Below are positions 1 to 4,983 of a stretch of 8,460 bases of DNA, piece by piece. The notes beneath the pieces are model-generated. The model did not search any database and was not told where the DNA came from. It saw only the letters and a program-made list of their open reading frames with translations. How positions within the stretch are numbered: position 1 is the first letter of the stretch; every line of letters starts with the position of its first letter. Source of the stretch: Granulosicoccaceae bacterium. Lineage in GTDB: Bacteria; Pseudomonadota; Gammaproteobacteria; DAOVJZ01. Position numbers and translations under genes: made by a program. The stretch lies in assembly GCA_030632035.1 (NCBI GenBank), contig DAOVJZ010000058.1, positions 1-8,460 on the forward strand, written 5' to 3'.

Positions 1-559
1 ATCTTTTGTCGCTATCGTAACCCACAATCCTTGCGTAAGGTAAAACTCCCTGCATTCCGTTACTGTATTCGTTGTGGTTCACCAGATAAGAATTTAACCT
101 GGATTCAACGACAGGCTGTTTGACATCCCAACGTGTGCCGGAAACACGCACCCATTCCTGTGCAACAGGTGCTATAGATTCAGTTGATGCAATCTGTTGT
201 GTGTTTCCATTAATAACAGGTGAATCAGGTAATGCAATCAGAACGGCAACTGTCGCAACGGATGCGGCAATACCAATGCCTGCTATATATTTCAGAGCGG
301 GAGTCTGAAATGATTTTCTAGTACGTGCTACCTGAACAACAGGTTCTTTTTCAATGCTATTACATACTTCCTTAGCAAATCCAGAGCCTGCACGATACGA
401 TAGTTGGCCTTTCAGTACATCACTAATTAGGTGATAACGTTCCCAGTCTGCCGTTAACGATTCATTTGCTTCAATTTGTTTAATCAGAAGCGGACTTTCA
501 TTTGCATCCAGTTCACCATCAACCAATGCTGAAATCTGTTCTTTTAACTTGTCTTTCAT
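1..559 (-). CDS. rseA: Anti-sigma-E factor, RseA/MucA family (3' end cut by window edge)
   Basis: This is a single-pass inner-membrane protein expected to hold the sigma factor RpoE inactive at the membrane until envelope stress triggers its proteolysis. The reading frame is open from ATG 559 to the window edge, giving 186 complete codons and no stop. Residues 1-85 are the cytoplasmic sigma-binding part, with the family pattern ISALVDGELD near residue 9 and DWERYHLI near residue 38. Residues 88-110 form one hydrophobic membrane segment (ALKYIAGIGIAASV and on). The rest is periplasmic and contains VLPYAR at 172-177, which matches the LPYAR close to the C-terminus of Pseudomonas MucA, so only a few residues are probably missing. 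It lies 25 nt after rpoE on the same strand, with a strong AAGGAG ribosome site, and is surely co-transcribed. It reads closer to MucA than to E. coli RseA. The family call is firm; the symbol could equally be mucA. Confidence 0.9.
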   Translation of the reverse strand, partial: MKDKLKEQISALVDGELDANESPLLIKQIEANESLTADWERYHLISDVLKGQLSYRAGSGFAKEVCNSIEKEPVVQVARTRKSFQTPALKYIAGIGIAASVATVAVLIALPDSPVINGNTQQIASTESIAPVAQEWVRVSGTRWDVKQPVVESRLNSYLVNHNEYSNGMQGVLPYARIVGYDSDKR

Positions 560-565
560 GACCTA

Positions 566-571
566 CTCCTT
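566..571 (-). promoter_or_regulatory. Ribosome binding site of rseA
   Basis: A perfect AAGGAG on the minus strand sits 6 nt before the ATG at 559. It fixes the rseA start and suggests that the anti-sigma factor is translated efficiently in its own right. This contrasts with the weakly placed, possibly masked site of rpoE upstream. Confidence 0.8.
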
Positions 572-584
572 AATCCCACATAAG

Positions 585-1163
585 TCAGGGCTTTAACAAG
601 GGCTCTATCTTGCTGTTAATCGCATCACGTGCCCGAAATATTCTCGAACGCACCGTTCCAACTGGACATTCCATGGCCTCAGCTATCTCTTCATAACTTA
701 GGCCTTCCAGCTCACGCAAGGTAATGGCCGTACGCAGATCATCAGGCAAATCATCCATAGCACTAAAAACTACTTTTTCTATCTCGTCCTTTAGTAACAG
801 ATGTTCCGGTGTGGCATTTTCTCTGATGTTCATGTTGTCCTCATACAATTCGGCATCCATTGCATCAATATCACTGGCTGGCGGCCGTCGCCCCATCGAA
901 ACCAGATGGTTCTTGGCAGTATTAATAGCGATCCGGTAGATCCACGTATAAAACGCACTGTCTCCACGAAATCGGGGAAGCGCCCGGTAAGCCTTGATAA
1001 AAGCCTCCTGAGCTACATCCTGCACATCATTCGAGTTACGCAAATAACGGGAAATCAGATTGATAATTTTATGCTGGTATTTCAGCACAAGCATATCAAA
1101 TGCCCGTTTATCACCGCTCTGTGCCCGCTCTACTAGTTCCTTGTCGGTCGCTTGTTCTGCCAT
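585..1163 (-). CDS. rpoE: ECF sigma factor RpoE (AlgU/sigma-E type)
   Basis: This is the extracytoplasmic-function sigma factor that directs RNA polymerase to envelope-stress promoters. At 192 aa it has the normal length. Region 2 spans roughly residues 20-90: KYQHKI at 28-33, DVAQEAFIKAYRAL at 49-62, then FRGDSAFYTW and YRIAINTAKNHL, which cover the -10 recognition and core-binding helices. A variable linker covers about 95-125. Region 4 spans about 130-182, with LPDDLRTAITLRELEGLSYE followed by the helix-turn-helix CPVGTVRSRIFRAR that reads the -35. Many of these segments match P. aeruginosa AlgU almost word for word. The gene is followed by rseA and diverges from nadB, as in E. coli. A sigma-E-like promoter at 1205-1231 points to positive autoregulation. 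The start ATG 1163 is the only good one, but a hairpin lies directly before it. Confidence 0.97.
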   Translation of the reverse strand: MAEQATDKELVERAQSGDKRAFDMLVLKYQHKIINLISRYLRNSNDVQDVAQEAFIKAYRALPRFRGDSAFYTWIYRIAINTAKNHLVSMGRRPPASDIDAMDAELYEDNMNIRENATPEHLLLKDEIEKVVFSAMDDLPDDLRTAITLRELEGLSYEEIAEAMECPVGTVRSRIFRARDAINSKIEPLLKP

Positions 1164-1165
1164 TT

Positions 1166-1188
1166 GAGCCTGCCCTTTCAGGCAGCTC
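1166..1188 (-). promoter_or_regulatory. Hairpin in the rpoE 5' leader, next to the start codon
   Basis: On the minus strand the arm GAGCTGCC pairs with GGCAGGCTC across the loop TGAAAG, giving 8 bp with one bulged C. The stem ends 2 nt before the ATG of rpoE. Purine-rich stretches that could serve as ribosome sites lie in it or against it: AAGGGAG at 1192-1186 overlaps the outer end of the stem, and AAGG lies in and beside the loop. The stem would either mask the ribosome site or bring an upstream one closer to the ATG. The pairing is visible; a role is inferred. Confidence 0.45.
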
Positions 1189-1204
1189 CCTTAATGCTTG
1201 TAAA

Positions 1205-1231
1205 ATAGACCAGCCATGCCGGATATAGTTC
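1205..1231 (-). promoter_or_regulatory. Sigma-E-type autoregulatory promoter of rpoE
   Basis: Reading leftward, GAACTA (1231-1226) is followed by exactly 16 nt and then TCTAT (1209-1205). The known sigma-E/AlgU consensus is GAACTT, 16-17 nt, then TCTGA or a close variant. An A/T-rich stretch (GTAAATTTTTAC) lies just upstream of the -35, as is common for such promoters. A start near 1198 would give a leader of about 35 nt before rpoE. Autoregulation of rpoE/algU from such a promoter is established in E. coli and Pseudomonas. Confidence 0.7.
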
Positions 1232-1292
1232 GTAAAAATTTACCCCAAACCGAGGAAAATACAGGATACCCCGTCCGTCTGATTTAATATTT

Positions 1293-1301
1293 TGCTAGAA
1301 T
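1293..1301 (+). promoter_or_regulatory. Extended -10 promoter candidate for nadB
   Basis: TG-C-TAGAAT (TG at 1293-1294, hexamer 1296-1301) is a good extended -10 element. No convincing -35 lies at the right distance, as extended -10 promoters allow. Transcription would start near 1308, about 34 nt before the nadB ATG. No clear operator for a NAD-responsive repressor was recognised. Confidence 0.4.
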
Positions 1302-1307
1302 AGCGTC

Positions 1308-1336
1308 ATTATGGCCTCAAATTCTTTATTAGCCAA
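1308..1336 (-). promoter_or_regulatory. Sigma-70-like distal promoter candidate for rpoE
   Basis: On the minus strand TTGGCT (1336-1331), a 17-nt spacer and CATAAT (1313-1308) match the housekeeping consensus at 4/6 and 5/6 positions. A start near 1301 would give rpoE a leader of about 140 nt that runs through the sigma-E promoter. E. coli rpoE likewise has a housekeeping promoter upstream of its sigma-E promoter. The element overlaps the nadB transcription start region on the other strand. Confidence 0.4.
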
Positions 1337-1349
1337 ATCCTATGGGTAA
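1311..1349 (+). other. 12-codon ORF overlapping the nadB start codon
   Basis: ATG at 1311 opens a frame reading MASNSLLAKSYG and ending with TAA at 1347-1349. It therefore runs past the nadB ATG at 1342 in a different frame. Neither ATG has a recognisable Shine-Dalgarno sequence. If nadB is transcribed from the -10 at 1296-1301, this ORF would start only a few bases from the 5' end. It may be chance; translation coupling to nadB is possible. Confidence 0.2.
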
Positions 1350-2967
1350 GCAATTTAATTCAGATGTCCTTGTTATTGGTAGTGGTGCTGCCGGGCTGAC
1401 CCTCGCCCTGCAGCTGGCCGACAGCGCCCGAGTTACCGTCATTTCCAAGGATGCGCTAACCGAAGGTTCTACCTTCTACGCTCAGGGCGGTGTTTCGGCA
1501 GTACTCAATGACGATGATTCCATTGATTCCCACGTACAGGATACGCTCGATGCCGGGGCCGGCCTGTGCAACAAGAAAACAGTACAGTTTGCGGTCGAAC
1601 ATGCACGTAATGCAGTACAACGATTGATCGAGTATGGCGTGCCATTCACACGTGAAATTAACAGTGACGGTGTTGAAAATTATCACCTGACCCGTGAAGG
1701 GGGCCACAGCCACCGCCGTGTTATCCATGCCGCTGATACCACTGGCCGTGCTATGGAAAGCACACTGGCTGACCGTGTAAAACAACACCCCAACCTGACT
1801 ATTTATGAACAACATATTGCAGTAGACCTAATCACCGGTGACAAACTGGGTATTGCTAACAATCGCTGTCTGGGTGCCTATGTACTGGATCGTAAAAAAC
1901 AAAGGGTGCATGCCTTTCGCAGTAAGTTTGTAATTCTCGCTACCGGTGGTGCCAGCAAGGTATACCTTTATACCAGTAATCCGGATGTTTCTACCGGTGA
2001 CGGTATCGCAATGGCCTGGCGCGCCGGTTGTCGGGTTGCCAATATGGAATTTATTCAGTTCCACCCCACTTGTCTTTACCACCCAAAGGCAAAATCATTC
2101 CTCGTGAGTGAAGCCGTACGAGGCGAAGGTGGAAAATTGTTGTTACCTGATGGACGACCTTTCATGCATAAATTTGATCCGCGTGGTGAACTGGCACCAC
2201 GTGATGTGGTTGCGCGTGCCATTGACCATGAGATGAAACGCACGGGTAGCAATTGCGTGTATCTGGATATCAGCTTCAAGCCAGTTGATGAAATCAAAAA
2301 ACGTTTTCCCAATATTTATCAACGTTGTCTGGAATACGGTTTTGATTTAGCCATGGAACCAATACCCGTTGTGCCGGCAGCGCACTATACCTGCGGTGGT
2401 GTCATGACGGATATTAATGGACACACTGATATTGATGGGCTTTATGCGATTGGTGAAACTGCACACACCGGAATGCATGGTGCCAATCGTCTGGCCAGCA
2501 ACTCGTTACTGGAATGTATTGTATTTGGTGAATCAGCGGCGAATAATATTCGCAGTAAGTTGAAAAAAACCAAACTTCCCGATCCACTCCCCGACTGGGA
2601 TGAAAGTCGTGTTACCGATTCTGATGAAGAGGTTGTGGTCTCCCATAACTGGGATGAATTACGCCGCTTCATGTGGGATTATGTCGGTATTGTACGCACG
2701 ACTAAAAGATTACAACGCGCCAAACACCGTGTTGATCTGCTCGCCAGTGAAATGCATGACTACTACGGTAATTTCCGCGTCACCAATGATCTATTGGAAC
2801 TGCGTGACCTGACTGTGGTCGCTGATCTGATTATACGTTCTGCCATGCAACGCAAGGAAAGTCGCGGCCTGCATTACACGCTGGATTATCCGGATACGTT
2901 ACCGAATGCACAGGATACTATTCTGACGCCGGATAATTTTGTTACATTGAAGAAAGTCTCTGGATAG
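1342..2967 (+). CDS. nadB: L-aspartate oxidase
   Basis: NadB oxidises L-aspartate to iminoaspartate, using oxygen or fumarate as acceptor, in the first step of de novo NAD synthesis. NadA then condenses the product to quinolinate. At 541 aa it is close to the E. coli length. The N-terminal Rossmann motif is G13-S-G15-A-A-G18. The active-site stretch REGGHSHRR lies at 118-126. R287 in APRDVVARA and H348 in AAHYTCGG correspond to the catalytic R290 and H351 of the E. coli enzyme. A helical C-terminal domain follows, with RKESRGLHYT near the end. At the place where SdhA has its FAD-linking histidine this protein has S43, consistent with non-covalent FAD and with NadB rather than a fumarate reductase. 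It is divergent from rpoE as in E. coli. The start lacks a clear ribosome site. No nadA or nadC is seen in the window. Confidence 0.97.
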   Translation: MGKQFNSDVLVIGSGAAGLTLALQLADSARVTVISKDALTEGSTFYAQGGVSAVLNDDDSIDSHVQDTLDAGAGLCNKKTVQFAVEHARNAVQRLIEYGVPFTREINSDGVENYHLTREGGHSHRRVIHAADTTGRAMESTLADRVKQHPNLTIYEQHIAVDLITGDKLGIANNRCLGAYVLDRKKQRVHAFRSKFVILATGGASKVYLYTSNPDVSTGDGIAMAWRAGCRVANMEFIQFHPTCLYHPKAKSFLVSEAVRGEGGKLLLPDGRPFMHKFDPRGELAPRDVVARAIDHEMKRTGSNCVYLDISFKPVDEIKKRFPNIYQRCLEYGFDLAMEPIPVVPAAHYTCGGVMTDINGHTDIDGLYAIGETAHTGMHGANRLASNSLLECIVFGESAANNIRSKLKKTKLPDPLPDWDESRVTDSDEEVVVSHNWDELRRFMWDYVGIVRTTKRLQRAKHRVDLLASEMHDYYGNFRVTNDLLELRDLTVVADLIIRSAMQRKESRGLHYTLDYPDTLPNAQDTILTPDNFVTLKKVSG

Positions 2968-2987
2968 AATTTTTTAACCGCCAAGAT

Positions 2988-3548
2988 TTATCTTTCCAGT
3001 TTGCTGAATTTTGAACCTTCCAAAGTCAGGTTGAACATCAACCCCTTATTGCCAAATACAAACCCAATAATTGGATCCTTTATATTGGTTGTATCAATGG
3101 ATGCACCTGCACCCATTTCTACCAATGCGACCGAACCATCAACACCGACTTCCCAACCATCACTTTTTCTGAATTTCTTCAGCGCCTTTTTATCCATGAA
3201 TACAATAATAACGGTTTTCATCTGCGCACCAATCTGTAGCCCTATTGAAGCCGCGGCTGTACTATAATATGCAACCGTCTTACCTCCAATACGTAAAGCG
3301 CCTTCACCGTATTCACCACCAATACCAAAACCAGCCTTGATGACATCTGGAAACACCAGCACCCCTTTTGCTTCTTTAATAAATTCTTTTGCACCACCTA
3401 CTTCTTTATAGAAACGTTTTAAGGAGTCATTTACCTTGATATTAATTTCCTTGGCCGAAGCGGCAGAAGCATTGGAAGCAAAAAAGACTCCTTGAAATGA
3501 AAGAAACAGAATTGACAGAAAAACAATAAAACGGGACTTGATAGGCAT
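2988..3548 (-). CDS. Exported SYLF (YSC84-like) domain protein
   Basis: The protein is 186 aa. Residues 1-29 form a signal peptide: a basic start (MPIKSR), a hydrophobic core and an ASA cleavage site. There is no lipobox cysteine, so a soluble or peripherally attached periplasmic protein is expected. The remainder is one SYLF/YSC84 domain. It shows GVLVFPDVIKAGFGIGGEYG, then a segment with YYSTAAASIGLQIGAQ and a C-terminal FNLTLEGSKFSKLER. Eukaryotic SYLF domains bind lipids; the bacterial exported forms have no settled function. ATG 3548 was chosen because AAGGAG lies 7 nt before it. A frame-consistent ATG at 3584 would put that ribosome site inside the gene and spoil the signal peptide. The gene converges on nadB with only 20 nt between the stops and no obvious hairpin terminator. 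It follows ygfX by 93 nt on the same strand, so read-through from the sdh operon is possible. Confidence 0.85.
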   Translation of the reverse strand: MPIKSRFIVFLSILFLSFQGVFFASNASAASAKEINIKVNDSLKRFYKEVGGAKEFIKEAKGVLVFPDVIKAGFGIGGEYGEGALRIGGKTVAYYSTAAASIGLQIGAQMKTVIIVFMDKKALKKFRKSDGWEVGVDGSVALVEMGAGASIDTTNIKDPIIGFVFGNKGLMFNLTLEGSKFSKLER

Positions 3549-3555
3549 ATGTGGG

Positions 3556-3561
3556 CTCCTT
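3556..3561 (-). promoter_or_regulatory. Ribosome binding site of the SYLF gene
   Basis: AAGGAG on the minus strand, 7 nt before the ATG at 3548, decides the start in favour of 3548 over the longer frame from 3584. Confidence 0.75.
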
Positions 3562-3583
3562 AAAGAATATTGCTGATTAACCA

Positions 3584-3600
3584 ATTGTAGGATACCTACA
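3584..3600 (-). promoter_or_regulatory. Palindrome overlapping a possible -10 before the SYLF gene
   Basis: TGTAGG-ATA-CCTACA (3586-3600) is a perfect 6-bp inverted repeat with a 3-nt centre. On the minus strand its edge overlaps TACAAT (3589-3584), a 5/6 match to a -10 element lying about 35 nt before the SYLF start codon. No good -35 accompanies it. It could be an operator, or a weak transcription stop after ygfX, though no T-run follows it. A shorter AGGA-TTTT-TCCT repeat adjoins it at 3600-3611. Confidence 0.3.
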
Positions 3601-3641
3601 GGATTTTTCCTTTCACATATAAGTTACTGAATATAAAAGTA

Positions 3642-4064
3642 CTAAAACAGCAGGACTCTCAATTGCCTGAAACTCTCCCTGTCCACATTATCAGGCAACA
3701 AAATAACTGTGTGTTTTTCCTTATCTTCAGTCTTGAAATTCAGGATTGAGATAAAGGGGTGGCGGTAACTATCTGCCTGTAAATCGGCATAGACTTCCTT
3801 TTTACCTCCAATAAACAGTTTCCAGTCACCATCACTGTCATGAATTACTTCGTGGATTCGGTGCTTTTCAAATGTATGTTTCTTTAATGAACGATAAGTG
3901 CTGGCTATTAACACTGGTAGAGATAACAGTATAAATACAGAATGAACAGGCAAAAACCATAGCACGCTAAATGTGAGTATGTGGGAACTAATAATAAAAG
4001 TGCTTAATAGATGAGAAGATTGCAGTTTAATCCGCAACGGTGGTGCGTATTGCCTCGATGACAT
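3642..4064 (-). CDS. ygfX: YgfX (CptA-family) small membrane protein
   Basis: The protein is 140 aa. Two closely spaced hydrophobic helices at about 19-38 and 41-56 form a membrane hairpin, followed by a soluble beta-rich tail with GDWKLFIGGKKEVYADL and ending FRQLRVLLF. This layout, the length and the closing RxLRxLL pattern match E. coli YgfX, although overall identity looks low. Its start overlaps the end of sdhE by 38 nt in another frame, with GGAG 8 nt before the ATG, so the two are translationally linked. The family was described as the toxin of a YgfX/YgfY (CptAB) toxin-antitoxin pair. Its partner YgfY is now known as SdhE, and here both close a complete succinate dehydrogenase operon. 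I infer a role in complex II assembly or at the membrane with SdhE. No signal peptide is seen. Confidence 0.75.
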   Translation of the reverse strand: MSSRQYAPPLRIKLQSSHLLSTFIISSHILTFSVLWFLPVHSVFILLSLPVLIASTYRSLKKHTFEKHRIHEVIHDSDGDWKLFIGGKKEVYADLQADSYRHPFISILNFKTEDKEKHTVILLPDNVDRESFRQLRVLLF

Positions 4065-4281
4065 GTTGGTGTCTCCCGTCCGTGGGTTGTTTGTGTTTCA
4101 TAAAGTATTCGTAGAGTTCCTGATCCGACGTTTCCAGTATTTCCTGAAATATGTTTTTGTCATCCTCTGACAATGCATCATATTTTTTTTTCAGAAATCC
4201 TTCTAACAATTCATCCAGCTCCAGCATACCACGTCGGCATTTCCACTGTAACCTTCTTCTGTTTTCACCTGGTTCTTGCAT
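4027..4281 (-). CDS. sdhE: FAD assembly factor SdhE (YgfY/CptB)
   Basis: SdhE is a small cytoplasmic protein that binds SdhA and promotes covalent attachment of FAD to its active-site histidine; it also acts on the fumarate reductase flavoprotein. The protein is 84 aa, the usual size, and all alpha-helical. The hallmark RGxxE motif is present as R17-G18-M-L-E21, within RRGMLELD. This is followed by LLEGFLKKKYDALSEDDK and an acidic helix, EILETSDQELYEYF, all typical of the family. It begins 6 nt after the sdhB stop without a good ribosome site, so it probably depends on ribosomes arriving from sdhB. In E. coli sdhE lies far from the sdh genes; here it is directly downstream of its substrate's operon, which supports both the assignment and shared expression. 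Confidence 0.93.
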   Translation of the reverse strand: MQEPGENRRRLQWKCRRGMLELDELLEGFLKKKYDALSEDDKNIFQEILETSDQELYEYFMKHKQPTDGRHQHVIEAIRTTVAD

Positions 4282-4287
4282 CTTAAT

Positions 4288-4983
4288 TTAAATATGATGT
4301 TTAACCATCAGCTTCTTGATATTTCCAATAGCTTTGGTCGGGTTCAGGTTCTTGGGACAGACATCAACGCAATTCATAATAGTGTGGCAACGGAACAAAC
4401 GATACGGCCCTTCGAGTTCATCCAGTCGGACAGCTGTCCCCTGATCACGGCTATCCATTAAAAAGCGGGCTGATTGTAATAATGCAGCTGGCCCTCGGAA
4501 CAGATCCGGGTTCCACCAGAATGATGGACATGATGTCGTACAACATCCACACAAAATACATTCATATAGCCCATCCAACTTGTCGCGCTCTTCCGGACTT
4601 TGTTTGATTTCAATCTCCGGATCAGGATCGTGTCGAATGAGATAGGGTTTAACTGAGCGATACTGATGAAAAAACTGCTCCATATCGACAATCAAATCAC
4701 GAATGACGGGTAAGCCGGGCATAGGACGCAATTCAATCGGTTGTTTGAGTATAGTTAACGGTGTAATACAGGCCAGGCCATTACGACCATTGATATTCAT
4801 ACCATCGGAACCACACACGCCCTCGCCACACGAGCGACGAAAACTCAAGGATTCATCCTGTGCCTTCAGGCGTTCCAGTGCATTGAGTAACATCATACCC
4901 GGCTCGGTATCTGCAAGTTCGTATTCCTGCATCCGTGGTTCGCTATCAGTTTCCGGATTGTATCTGTAAATTAAGAATTTCAT
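4288..4983 (-). CDS. sdhB: Succinate dehydrogenase iron-sulfur subunit
   Basis: SdhB carries electrons from the flavin in SdhA through three Fe-S clusters to quinone at the membrane. The protein is 231 aa. The N-terminal ferredoxin domain holds the [2Fe-2S] ligands C52, C57, D60 and C72. In the C-terminal domain, CILCGCC and CPK give C142, C145, C148 and C209 for [4Fe-4S]. C152, C199 and C205 serve [3Fe-4S]. SFWWNPD at 154-160 is the conserved stretch near the quinone site. The start ATG 4983 shares its A with the sdhA stop (TGATG). A TTG codon directly before it is less likely. One oddity is that position 53, usually Arg in the CREGVC loop, is Gly here (CGEGVC). The overall similarity to E. 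coli SdhB is very high. Confidence 0.97.
   Translation of the reverse strand: MKFLIYRYNPETDSEPRMQEYELADTEPGMMLLNALERLKAQDESLSFRRSCGEGVCGSDGMNINGRNGLACITPLTILKQPIELRPMPGLPVIRDLIVDMEQFFHQYRSVKPYLIRHDPDPEIEIKQSPEERDKLDGLYECILCGCCTTSCPSFWWNPDLFRGPAALLQSARFLMDSRDQGTAVRLDELEGPYRLFRCHTIMNCVDVCPKNLNPTKAIGNIKKLMVKHHI

Noticed and set aside
1456..2672. Open frames on the minus strand inside nadB (for example 1456-1815, 2076-2312 and 2442-2672)
   Set aside because: They have no family resemblance or ribosome sites and are antisense to a fully conserved enzyme gene.
2968..2987. Terminator between the convergent nadB and SYLF genes
   Set aside because: There is a run of six T, but no stem before it in the 20-nt gap or in the last bases of nadB.
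3549..3641. Sigma-E-type promoter for the SYLF gene (TAACTT with a possible TCCTG downstream)
   Set aside because: The -35 resembles the consensus, but the -10 matches only TC at the proper spacing. Too weak to report as a feature.
3642..4281. CptA/CptB-type toxin-antitoxin module
   Set aside because: The smaller protein has the SdhE motif RGMLE and sits directly behind sdhB, so it is the flavinylation factor. The toxin label for YgfX is mentioned only as family history.
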